A DNA stretch of 64,000 bases from the NCBI GenBank assembly GCA_022826805.1, contig JAJDUH010000065.1, forward strand, positions 20,286-84,285, in the 5' to 3' direction. The notes below the pieces were generated by a model that was not told the origin of the DNA, searched no databases, and worked only from the letters and a program-made list of their open reading frames with translations. Every line of letters starts with the position of its first letter. Within the stretch, counting starts at the first letter, position 1. Made by a program: the position numbers and the translations under genes. This document shows positions 51,316 through 58,932 of the stretch, piece after piece. The DNA is from Candidatus Poribacteria bacterium. GTDB taxonomy: Bacteria > Poribacteria > WGA-4E > WGA-3G.

Positions 51316-52431
51316 TCAATTGGGGTTACAAACCCCTCCTACAGTAGGATCGCGAGGGTCTACAATCCAACCGCCACCGAGGACGTATTCGCCGTCGTAA
51401 AAGACTGTGGCTTGTCCGGGGGTAATTGCGCGGCGAGGCTCGTCAAACTTCACAACTGCTTCTGTGTCGCTGATAGGCGTAATTGTCGCGGGACCGCCAT
51501 CATCACGGGATCGAATTTTGACGTGCGCATGGATCGGTTCCGTCAACTTCTCGATAGCAATGAGGTTGATACGTTCAACGTACATCGTGTCTTCAAAGAG
51601 GGCATCGGATTCACCAACAACGACTGTATTCTTCTTTGCGTTGAGCTGCGTCACATAGAGCGGTTTGCCGACTGCAATGCCTAACCCGCGGCGTTGTCCG
51701 ACGGTATAAAACGGTACACCGTCATGCTTACCGAGGACATTGCCTTCTCCATCTACAATATCGCCACCCTCAATTTTTTCAGGAACTCTGTCTTTGAGGA
51801 AACGTCTATAGTTGGTATCGGCAACGAAACAGAGTTCTTGGCTCTCAAGTTTTTCAGCGGTACGCAACTGATACTTTCGAGCAAGGTCGCGGACTTCGGT
51901 TTTTGTGTATTCACCGAGGGGCATCATGGCGCAGCGCAATTGCTCTTGCGTGAGTGCAGCAAGGAAATAGGACTGGTCCTTGCTGATATCGCGTGCTTTG
52001 CGCAAGAGATAGCGTCCTGTTTCTGGATGTTGCTCAATACGGGCATAGTGTCCCGTAGCGATAGCATTGCACTTTAACGTTTTGGCGAGATCGAGGAGTT
52101 TACCAAACTTCAGTTCCCGGTTACATACCATACAGGGGCTGGGGGTTCTGCCGATGAGATACTCATCCACGAAATAATCGATAATTTGTTCGCGGAAAGC
52201 GTCCTCGTAGTTCACGCCATAAAAGGGGATGCCGAGTTGCGTGGCGACGCGGCGGGCATCCTCAATGCCTTCAAGCGAACAGCAGTTGGGACGCTCGGGT
52301 TCGACCTCGATTGTATCGGGCGCGCCGAGGCGCATGGTGATGCCGGTGACATCATAGCCTGCGTCAACCATCATGGCAGCGGTGACGGAGCTGTCTACGC
52401 CTCCGCTCATTGCGACGAGAATCTTTTTCAT
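51316..52431 (-). CDS. mnmA: tRNA-specific 2-thiouridylase
   Basis: A 371-residue MnmA, which thiolates U34 of tRNAs for Lys, Glu and Gln. The PP-loop is MSGGVDSSV; the catalytic cysteines lie in SPCMVCNRELKFG and QELCFVADTNY. The central beta-barrel domain (GVPFYTVGQRRGLGI) and the end EYVLGGGWI are typical. The last eight residues (VGGVCNPN) and the TGA lie inside a GTAG palindrome, so the native C-terminus has been replaced by the repeat; the lost residues are probably few and non-essential. It begins 146 bases upstream of miaA. Confidence 0.93.
   Translation of the reverse strand: MKKILVAMSGGVDSSVTAAMMVDAGYDVTGITMRLGAPDTIEVEPERPNCCSLEGIEDARRVATQLGIPFYGVNYEDAFREQIIDYFVDEYLIGRTPSPCMVCNRELKFGKLLDLAKTLKCNAIATGHYARIEQHPETGRYLLRKARDISKDQSYFLAALTQEQLRCAMMPLGEYTKTEVRDLARKYQLRTAEKLESQELCFVADTNYRRFLKDRVPEKIEGGDIVDGEGNVLGKHDGVPFYTVGQRRGLGIAVGKPLYVTQLNAKKNTVVVGESDALFEDTMYVERINLIAIEKLTEPIHAHVKIRSRDDGGPATITPISDTEAVVKFDEPRRAITPGQATVFYDGEYVLGGGWIVDPRDPTVGGVCNPN
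51322..51342 (-). repeat. GTAG-headed palindrome (GGGGTT type), copy 2 in mnmA
   Basis: The same 21 bases as at 51277, now within the mnmA reading frame, just before its stop codon. Confidence 0.8.
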
Positions 52432-52460
52432 GGGAGTATCCAGTTAGACAAAGTTGAAGT

Positions 52461-52562
52461 GTTGGGTTTCGCTGGGATTTCGGAGCATCCAAATCCGTTG
52501 GAACGCAAAATCTCCTGTGTCCTAAGCGTTTAGTTTTCCATTTCCCGCTCAACCCAACCTAC
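52461..52562 (-). repeat. GTAG-headed palindrome with long loop (GTTGGGTT type)
   Basis: Arms GTTGGGTT and AACCCAAC at the two ends of about 100 bases, followed by CTAC. The enclosed sequence resembles none of the other repeats. It lies upstream of mnmA. Confidence 0.6.
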
Positions 52563-52612
52563 GTTTATGCAGTTAATTATACCACATAAAAGTGGGTTTG
52601 TCAGGAAAAATT

Positions 52613-52674
52613 GGCGAGGCATGTAAAGCTAAGACAAATTATGCTTGCGTAGCATAATTTGAAACCTCGCCTAC
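52613..52674 (-). repeat. Composite repeat: GGCGAGG shell around a modular unit
   Basis: Outer GGCGAGG/CCTCGCC with CTAC tail enclose ATGTAAAGCTAAGACAAA and an inner palindrome AAATTATGC/GCATAATTT. The lead-in is the one that begins the array at 1191. Confidence 0.75.
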
Positions 52675-52701
52675 CATTTATAGAAAAAACGGAGAATTTG
52701 A

Positions 52702-53029
52702 TTAGTCGGGGACAGCAAAGCGGTCTGGGGAGAGGAACAGGCGCGTCGCCTTTAGGAACCGGATTCCTTCATAGGCGTCTCGTTTATGGAGGAGTTGGGC
52801 ATTGTCATAAATGAGCATGTCTCCCATGCGCCACTTGTGCTGGTAGGTATGCTCTGGACGCAATTGATATGAAAGCAATTCTTCTTTAAGTGCCTTGCCT
52901 TCGGTATCTCCGAGACCTTCAAAGCCACGAGCACCCGGACCGACATAGCGGGTTCTGATCCTGGTTTGGGGATTTATGAGGACAGCGGGATGGGTAACTC
53001 GGATTGAGGTTCGTATTTTGGGGAAAATC
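52702..53029 (-). pseudogene. TauD/TfdA-type dioxygenase, C-terminal fragment
   Basis: About 110 residues of the C-terminal end of an Fe(II)/2-oxoglutarate dioxygenase of the TauD/TfdA type, reading HPAVLINPQTRIRTRYVGPG and HKWRMGDMLIYDNAQLLH, with the second iron-binding histidine and a late arginine. The N-terminal half with HxD is missing. The fragment ends exactly where a 124-base GTAG-type palindrome begins. Probably inactive. The full-length family enzyme would be about 280-300 residues. Confidence 0.75.
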
Positions 53030-53153
53030 GGTGCGGTTAGAATGCACATCGCATAAATCAGAATCAACGGTATTCATGCCTTATAGGCATGAACCGGGTA
53101 TGAATGCCTTAATGGCATTCCCCGGAGCGTATACGCTGCAAAACCGCACCTAC
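53030..53153 (-). repeat. Composite repeat: GGTGCGGTT shell around modular hairpins
   Basis: Arms GGTGCGGTT and AACCGCACC with CTAC tail enclose AATCAGAATCAACGG and two modular hairpins (TTCATGCC/GGCATGAA and GAATGCC/GGCATTC). It lies between the tauD fragment and the enolase-superfamily gene. Confidence 0.8.
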
Positions 53154-53176
53154 TTTGATTAGGGACAGGGAAAGCA

Positions 53177-54343
53177 TCAGGAGAGCTGCCAATCCTCATT
53201 TCCGGCGTAACGCGCATCGTACACGTCTTCATTGAGTTTTAGCCCGAGTCCGGGGGTATCGGGTACTGTGAACGTGCCACCCGTGAAATCGTACCCAGAG
53301 GTATCAATGACATCACTCGTGAGCGTTGCGACTTCACCATAGAGGAAGTGCGGAATGGTTTTGCCGAATTGGAGGCTGAGGTAAAAACCGAGTAGAGATC
53401 CCCAGTTATGTGGTGCACATCGGACATTGTGTGCAGCAGCCATATCAGCGAGGCGTCGCCAACCAGTAACACCAAGCCCTTTCATATCGTGCTGAATCAC
53501 ATCAATCACACCGGCTTCAAAGAATGGATCGTAAAATTCAAGGGGGTCGCGCGTCCGAGTTTCGCCATCGGCAATGAATGTCTTTAAGCCCTTTTCTTGG
53601 ATAAAAGCCTTTAGATTGCGATACAATTCAACCTCTTCCTCAAACATCTCCTCAATCCAAAAGACATCGCAATTACTTGTTTCATTAAGGAAGGTGATAA
53701 CTTCGTCGTAGGTGTATGCGTTATTCGCATCAACGAGGATGTTGAAACCTTCGCCCGCGGTGCTACGCGCAAGTTGGACGAGTTCTATGTCTCGCTGTAA
53801 ACCGGCTTTGCGTTCCATGAGATGGTTCCCGCGCCCCATTTTCATTTTGCATGCGGTAAACCCGTTAGCGAGACTGCTTTTAACATCGTCCTCAATCCGT
53901 TTGAGTCCTTCGGCTTTCGTCTCGTAGAGGAGGTCATTGAAATAGATAGTGCTGTCGTAGGCAGGCAATCCGTTTGAAAAAACATCACCGCCAATAAGCT
54001 GATAGGCAGGCTTGTCAAGGATTTTACCGATGGTATCCCAGAGAGCGTTTTCAAGCCCGCGGAATTCGGGAGCCACACCGTCTTCAGGATTCAAGAGATC
54101 AAACGGATTTTGGTTGAGTACGCCTTGGGCATCTTCAGCGGTCGTTGTCGCCCAACTGCCAACCCCCCAACCGAGTGTTCCGTCGTTGGTGTGAATACGG
54201 ATGATACGCTCGTTCCATTTCCCGTTCGGGTCAGGCTGTTTTATCTCCGGTGCCTGAGAGTTACACCCGATAGCAGGCTGGTCAATTTCGATCATGACCT
54301 GCTCAACTTTGGTAATCTTGATACCGGTCGGATAGCCATGCAT
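53177..54343 (-). CDS. Enolase-superfamily protein (mandelate racemase/muconate lactonising type)
   Basis: A 388-residue enzyme. The catalytic KxK is in CKMKMGRG, metal ligands are D in ILVDANNAY, E in WIEEMFEE and a further acid in FIADGETRTRD, and H in APHNWGS is the second base. This is the layout of acid-sugar dehydratases and muconate-cycloisomerase relatives; the exact substrate is not visible. AAGGAGA precedes the ATG. The neighbouring tauD fragment and repeat suggest rearrangement downstream of it. Confidence 0.88.
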   Translation of the reverse strand: MHGYPTGIKITKVEQVMIEIDQPAIGCNSQAPEIKQPDPNGKWNERIIRIHTNDGTLGWGVGSWATTTAEDAQGVLNQNPFDLLNPEDGVAPEFRGLENALWDTIGKILDKPAYQLIGGDVFSNGLPAYDSTIYFNDLLYETKAEGLKRIEDDVKSSLANGFTACKMKMGRGNHLMERKAGLQRDIELVQLARSTAGEGFNILVDANNAYTYDEVITFLNETSNCDVFWIEEMFEEEVELYRNLKAFIQEKGLKTFIADGETRTRDPLEFYDPFFEAGVIDVIQHDMKGLGVTGWRRLADMAAAHNVRCAPHNWGSLLGFYLSLQFGKTIPHFLYGEVATLTSDVIDTSGYDFTGGTFTVPDTPGLGLKLNEDVYDARYAGNEDWQLS

Positions 54344-54458
54344 AGTTAGAAATCTCCTTCCGTTACCCGGTAAACCAGATACGATGAAGTCTTAGGATTC
54401 CTCGAAAATCAGATGCACTACTTCTCAATTTTCTGACTTAAGCTTTTCTACTCTCGGC

Positions 54459-55646
54459 TTAATTAAGGACAAGGAGCAATTCATTGAGGGCATCCTTCAC
54501 CATATCGTTAGTTTCTGTCTCCCTGAAGAAGAGGTCAAGTTTGTGAGGTAGATTATCGTACTGGTCGGCTTCTTCAATTTGCTTTACCAAAGCAGGTTTC
54601 TTGAGAAGTTGAACAATACGGAGTCTGTCCTCGTGGTCAATGACCTCGGGATCTGTCAACAATACGATTAAACGTCCGGCTAATCCATCAGCGTATCCAT
54701 TCTCAGCATAATGGTTTAAAGTATCAATAGCAGCCTGTTTCGTGTGGAGACTTGAACCGTTTGTTAGGATTGCGAGGAGGCCGGTAACAGCACCTGCGTC
54801 AGGATATTTCCGCAGTGCCAAAGCAATGTCCATACGTACGGTGTCATCAGAATCGTCAAGCGCAGCAATCAACTTGTCTGTGGGATGTTCCTTGAGGTAC
54901 ATCATAGATTTTGCGGCGGCGCGTCGAACAACAGGGTTATCATCACCCAAGCCTGCGACGATTCTATCTTCAGATTCTTCGTTGCCGAGGTGATAGAGGG
55001 CAGTGTTAATTTCCATTTTCAACCCTTCATCAGTGGTTGCATTTTGGAGTGCTTCTAACCCAGCGGCGGCGGATGCGTCCCCTATATCCCCCACGATACG
55101 GACGAGCTGAATTTTCACAGGAGCTGGTGTTTTGCTGTCGCCAGCTGCCTCGAGAATGTCCTTAATGGCTGGGCTGCCGATTCCCATCAAGATTTGAACG
55201 AAGTCGCTGTGCACATTTCGATACCGGTTTTTAACGAGGTCCTCCAAAACGAAAGGCACAGCCGGTGCCCCTTTATCAATGAGTACCTGGATAGCATCTT
55301 TCTGTACCCGATGGCGTTCACCAAGGATATGCAGAATTCTCTTCATCTCATACTCGCCCAATTCACTGACACCACGGGCACGTTCGCTTTGGTATCTGGT
55401 TTCTACATTATGGGTTCTGGCGGCGCCTGTTGAAATGGCGTTGCTATACGCAAGGATCAGGAGTGCGCGAGGTTCAACTTTGTTTTGCTCTTCCTGTACA
55501 GCACGTTCAAGGTGTTGGACCGCCTCCAGTGAGAGTCCTGCATACAACTTACCTCTTCCGACTTCAAGTTGGGTGATGACCTGTTCCGGCTGGCAGCCGA
55601 AAATTACAACCCCTAAAAGCGGTAATATCATCAAAAGTTTCTTCAT
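54459..55646 (-). CDS. HEAT-repeat lipoprotein
   Basis: A 395-residue protein. Residues 1-18 are a lipoprotein signal ending in a lipobox (IFGC), so the mature form would be acylated at that cysteine and anchored in the membrane. The rest is helical with repeated HEAT-type units, for instance VVRRAAAKSMMYLKEHP and DDTVRMDIALALRKYPDAG. HEAT arrays are protein-binding scaffolds. A long frame before ATG 55646 has a good GGAGGAAAAG 17 bases off, but the lipobox sets the start. A close paralogue is the next gene; the gap of 441 bases between them holds one promoter. Confidence 0.75.
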   Translation of the reverse strand: MKKLLMILPLLGVVIFGCQPEQVITQLEVGRGKLYAGLSLEAVQHLERAVQEEQNKVEPRALLILAYSNAISTGAARTHNVETRYQSERARGVSELGEYEMKRILHILGERHRVQKDAIQVLIDKGAPAVPFVLEDLVKNRYRNVHSDFVQILMGIGSPAIKDILEAAGDSKTPAPVKIQLVRIVGDIGDASAAAGLEALQNATTDEGLKMEINTALYHLGNEESEDRIVAGLGDDNPVVRRAAAKSMMYLKEHPTDKLIAALDDSDDTVRMDIALALRKYPDAGAVTGLLAILTNGSSLHTKQAAIDTLNHYAENGYADGLAGRLIVLLTDPEVIDHEDRLRIVQLLKKPALVKQIEEADQYDNLPHKLDLFFRETETNDMVKDALNELLLVLN

Positions 55647-55904
55647 GTTCCGTTTATCTTTTCCTCCTGGAATCTCGATTAGACTCACCCGTTTGTGCCT
55701 CTTGCAGCGTGCATAGTTTGTGTAGATAATGAACGTCGCGTGTAGCCAAGCATGGCGTAGTTTGCGAATCGAAAAAAACAGGCAACTTAACGCTTCTGAT
55801 TGTGGCTTGCGAACCTCAATGGACGAATTAACTTCTTACGCCTATAGACTGTTCACACCCACCGGACAGAGGCTATCACTTCGGATAAGTACGATGCAAA
55901 AAGC

Positions 55905-55933
55905 ATTTTACAATAAATACATTTTTCTGTCAA
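55905..55933 (-). promoter_or_regulatory. Promoter for the HEAT lipoprotein
   Basis: On the minus strand TTGACA and TAAAAT lie 17 bases apart. Transcription would start near 55898, some 250 bases upstream of the ATG; the leader holds nothing else that I recognise. Confidence 0.6.
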
Positions 55934-56087
55934 GAAATTTAAGATTTTTTAATTATTAAATCTGAGACGCTACGTCTAATTGCTTCGCAGCGAGAATGCA
56001 GTCTTCCAATTACGAAAAAAACCTCTCATAACTCAAAACAGGCTTTTTAACAACTCCAATGCGGTTTCCCTGCCAACAGAAAAATCA

Positions 56088-57323
56088 TTACTCAAGTGCG
56101 TCAAGGAGTTGTTTGAGCGCCGTTTTAACGAGTGTCTCAGTCTCCTTATTTTGGTGGTACTGATAGAGTTTAGACGTAAGCCCCTCGATTGACTCTAATA
56201 CCCGAATCTGTTTGAGAAACGGTTCCCTCTTGAGCAATTGCACAAGATAGAATCGGTTGTCTGGATCGGTAACGGTTCCACCAATGAGCAGCGTCGTAAT
56301 GCGTTTCGCCAAGCCGCCCGTGAGTTTTTTCTGCCCATAAATATCAAGGGTATCAATTGCGGCTTGTTTGGGATCTTTATTTAATTCACTTGTGAGGATA
56401 TTCACAAGTGCGTCAACAGCAGCAGCATCCTGATGGATGGCGAGTGCTTTTACAAGTGATGCGACGACTTCAGAATCACCGTCTTTCAACCCTGCAGTGA
56501 GTACTTTGGGCGATATGTCTTCGATATCTACCATGGTTTTAGCGGCGGCGCGTCGGACAGCAACATCATCATGATTTAAGCCGTCGATGATGTCCTTCTT
56601 ATATGCGTCCTCGCCAAGTTGATAGAGTGTGGTGTTAATCTCCATTGCCAAGGCAGCCTCGCTTGTTTCACTTTGGAGGGTTTTTAATGCGTCTACGGCT
56701 TTCGCATCGCCGATTTCAGACAAGACCTGTACCAGTTTTGTCTTGAGAGCAGGTGGTGTCGTTTCACCAGTGAGCCTGGCTAAAATGAGGTCAAGACTGT
56801 CAGAACCCATCTGGACAAGCATCTCTGTAAAGTTTGGGTGGAGTGCTGGGTATCTACCTCTGGCGAGGCTGTCCAAGACTATAGCCGTCGCTTCGGGGCC
56901 CTTATCTACAAGTGCCTGCAAGCCGGCTTTCAGCACCCGCGAGCGTGTGCTGAGGATTTGCAGGATTTGCTGCATTTCAGCCTCAGTCAGTTGTTGTATT
57001 CGCTGTTCGCGTTGATTTTTGAACTTTGCTTCAACGCCATAGGTGCTGGCATCTCCGGTTGCAAGCCCGTGCGAATAAGCGATAAGGAGTAGGGCGCGGG
57101 GTTCGAGCTTATTTACTTCTTCTTGTTCGGCTTTTTCAAGCAGCGCAACGGCTTCCATGGCGTTTCCGCTATCAATCAATTTACTTTTGCCTACGGATAG
57201 ATTGCTCGGACCTTTCTGTTTCGTATCACAACCAAAACTCGCGAGCAATAGAATAACCAATGGAATAATCATAACTTTTTTGACACTCTCACGCCTAAAG
57301 TCGTGGGATTCTTGCTTCTTCAT
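56088..57323 (-). CDS. HEAT-repeat lipoprotein, paralogue with altered N-terminus
   Basis: A 411-residue paralogue of the previous gene: AVRRAAAKTMVDIEDISPK and SLVKALAIHQDAAAVDALVNIL are matched HEAT units, and the ends (VKTALKQLLDALE) align. The lipobox SFGC comes after 31 residues rather than 17. The first 13 residues come from the end of the TnpB element: the coding sequence begins inside its right end and crosses the hairpin CCCACGACTTTAGGCGTG. GGAGG before ATG 57323 is supplied by the element. A native start at ATG 57272 is possible too. Membrane-anchored, function unknown. Confidence 0.72.
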   Translation of the reverse strand: MKKQESHDFRRESVKKVMIIPLVILLLASFGCDTKQKGPSNLSVGKSKLIDSGNAMEAVALLEKAEQEEVNKLEPRALLLIAYSHGLATGDASTYGVEAKFKNQREQRIQQLTEAEMQQILQILSTRSRVLKAGLQALVDKGPEATAIVLDSLARGRYPALHPNFTEMLVQMGSDSLDLILARLTGETTPPALKTKLVQVLSEIGDAKAVDALKTLQSETSEAALAMEINTTLYQLGEDAYKKDIIDGLNHDDVAVRRAAAKTMVDIEDISPKVLTAGLKDGDSEVVASLVKALAIHQDAAAVDALVNILTSELNKDPKQAAIDTLDIYGQKKLTGGLAKRITTLLIGGTVTDPDNRFYLVQLLKREPFLKQIRVLESIEGLTSKLYQYHQNKETETLVKTALKQLLDALE

Positions 57324-57369
57324 TCGTTGCCTCCACTTGCAGAGGTCTTACACAAACTCCACAAGCGTT

Positions 57370-58461
57370 TTATCTCTCTGTCTGCCCGACAGCGAGTCGT
57401 TTTAGGTTGATTGCAGCATTTACGTCTCTATCTATTTTAGAGACGCAAGCACTACAATGATATATCCGTTCTGAAAGAGATAAATCCGTTTTCTTATGAC
57501 CACAGCGGCTGCACGTTTTACTTGACGCATAAAACTGGGGGGCTTCCACTATGGGTATACCAAGCACCTCTGCTTTAGACTTGAGCTTCTCAAGAAAACC
57601 GCCTAACCCAGAATCCGATAACGCTTTGGCTATATTGCGGTTCTTGAGCATATTCGTAATCTTAAGCGTCTCAAGACCGATAGCAGTTGCGCTATTCACA
57701 ATCTCTGTCGTCGCTTTGTGTTGTGTGTCCGTTCTGATACAAGCGATCCGATAGTGTAAGCGTTCTACTTTCCGTTTCTGTTTATACCAATTATTAGACA
57801 GAAACACTTTTTTACTCAATTTGCGTTGCTCACGCTTGAGTTTCCACTCATAACGCTTCAGAGGTCTTGGATTCCGGTATTGTGCGCCGTTATCAAGTGT
57901 TGCTAATGCGTTTATACCTACGTCTATGCCGACAACAGGGTACCCGCGCGTGTCACGGGGATTATTCGGTGTTCCTGTGTCAACTGTAATAGATACAAAC
58001 CATCTATGCGCTGTTCTTGAGATTGTTATGCACTTAATTTTGCCCTTAAACCGCAACTCTTGAAACATGCGTATCCAGCCGATTTTCGGCAACTTGATAC
58101 GTTTGTCTTCTACCTTTACGGATTGCTCGTCTGTTGTATATGACTGACGACTTCCACGTTTCTTGAACTTCGGAAAGCCGTTTAACTTATCTTTCCAGCG
58201 TTGGACACCTTCCGATAAATGGCGGATCGCATATAACGCAGCGCGCTGGTCTTGTGCTTTTATCCACGCATACTGCTTTTTCGTTTGATTGAAACGATTA
58301 TTCAGTGTGATAAATGAACGAAACGCGTCTGATTTTAAACCAGACTTGAAGTCCGCTAATGCGTTATTATACGCAAATCTCGCATATCCACACTGGTTTT
58401 GAAACCAACGCACTTGCACAAGATTTGGGCGTAACGCTATTTTATGTGTTTTTAATGCCAT
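57370..58461 (-). CDS. tnpB: TnpB RNA-guided nuclease (IS605 OrfB/IS1341 type)
   Basis: A 363-residue TnpB with all catalytic sites of the split RuvC domain: D in VGIDVGINALATL, E in IGLETLKI, D in KIDRDVNAAINLKR. The four zinc cysteines are in CSRCG and CSAC. The N-terminal half is the RNA-binding domain (LALRPNLVQ-like IALRPNLVQVRWF, CGYARFAYN). TnpB uses an RNA made from its own 3' end and the element's right end to cut DNA bearing a specific short motif. It appears complete and uninterrupted. The likely guide is the sequence just past 57280, in the lipoprotein gene. Confidence 0.9.
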   Translation of the reverse strand: MALKTHKIALRPNLVQVRWFQNQCGYARFAYNNALADFKSGLKSDAFRSFITLNNRFNQTKKQYAWIKAQDQRAALYAIRHLSEGVQRWKDKLNGFPKFKKRGSRQSYTTDEQSVKVEDKRIKLPKIGWIRMFQELRFKGKIKCITISRTAHRWFVSITVDTGTPNNPRDTRGYPVVGIDVGINALATLDNGAQYRNPRPLKRYEWKLKREQRKLSKKVFLSNNWYKQKRKVERLHYRIACIRTDTQHKATTEIVNSATAIGLETLKITNMLKNRNIAKALSDSGLGGFLEKLKSKAEVLGIPIVEAPQFYASSKTCSRCGHKKTDLSLSERIYHCSACVSKIDRDVNAAINLKRLAVGQTER

Positions 58462-58464
58462 TGA

Positions 58465-58553
58465 CTATCACGTATCACGCCTTTAACCCCGTTCAAGTGG
58501 GTGGCAGACACGTAGTCTTGCGACTACGCTTGAACTGTCTGCCAACGTGATAG
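58465..58553 (-). promoter_or_regulatory. Structured leader of tnpB with nested hairpins
   Basis: Three nested pairings are visible: CTATCACGT/ACGTGATAG outermost, GGCAGAC/GTCTGCC and GTAGTC/GACTAC inside. CTTGAAC and GTTCAAG could pair instead, so there are alternative folds. The outer stem ends three bases before the tnpB ATG, and there is no ribosome binding site, so the start may be hidden in the structure. Confidence 0.65.
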
Positions 58554-58557
58554 AAAG

Positions 58558-58586
58558 AGTATAGCATTTCTGACACCTTTTGTCAA
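58558..58586 (-). promoter_or_regulatory. Promoter for tnpB
   Basis: On the minus strand TTGACA and TATACT are 17 bases apart. The first five bases of the -35 are in the flank and serve as the candidate insertion motif; the rest is inside the element. Confidence 0.7.
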
Positions 58587-58794
58587 GGTAAAAATCTTTA
58601 GCTTTTGTTTCATAGTCTATCATACATGAAGAAAGTTTCGCGAGTTGTACTGCCCGAATGGTGTCTATCAACCGAAAACACTTTCTATAACAATACCACA
58701 AAATTCTAAAAAAGTCAAGTGACGATTTCACGTTCCGTTTTCGTTGACATGCGTAAATCAAAAACACATGAAATGCCCTTTTCATACACGTTAC

Positions 58795-58817
58795 GGCACA
58801 CGGCGTGTGCCTACTAC
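58795..58817 (-). repeat. GTAG-headed palindrome (GGCACAC type)
   Basis: GGCACAC GGC GTGTGCC followed by TACTAC, in the gap between the TnpB element and the M14 peptidase gene. The gap also holds the promoter below. Confidence 0.8.
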
Positions 58818-58828
58818 TTTTTTCATAG

Positions 58829-58857
58829 TTGACGTGCCATCAGTTTCGGGTTATACT
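58829..58857 (+). promoter_or_regulatory. Promoter for the M14 peptidase
   Basis: TTGACG and TATACT are 17 bases apart, giving a start near 58864 and a leader of about 69 bases. Confidence 0.7.
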
Positions 58858-58897
58858 TGTCGGTACTCAGCGAGGTAAATTTCACAAAGGAGTCGTG

Positions 58898-58924
58898 ATG
58901 GCAGCTTATTCCTGCTGGACATAG
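58898..58924 (+). CDS. Eight-residue leader ORF before the peptidase
   Basis: ATG GCA GCT TAT TCC TGC TGG ACA TAG encodes MAAYSCWT. It has a strong AAAGGAG six bases upstream, whereas the peptidase ATG nine bases after its stop has none. It may couple or regulate translation of the peptidase. Alternatively it is a chance ORF. Confidence 0.4.
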   Translation: MAAYSCWT

Positions 58925-58932
58925 CATCTACC

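Larger units (their letters stand above)
57280..58581 (-). mobile_element. IS200/IS605-type element carrying only tnpB
   Basis: A 1.3-kb element of the IS1341 type: a tnpB gene without tnpA. The right end carries a hairpin (TCTCACGCC/GTCGTGGGA) followed by TCAA; the left end lies just before the promoter, next to TTGAC. These are the kinds of ends used by IS605-group elements, which leave no target duplication. Without TnpA it can move only if a matching TnpA exists elsewhere. The boundaries are my inference from the motifs. Confidence 0.6.

Noticed and set aside
52432..52700. A small RNA gene in the gap upstream of mnmA
   Set aside because: The gap consists of two GTAG-headed palindromes; no promoter or terminator for a separate RNA is visible.
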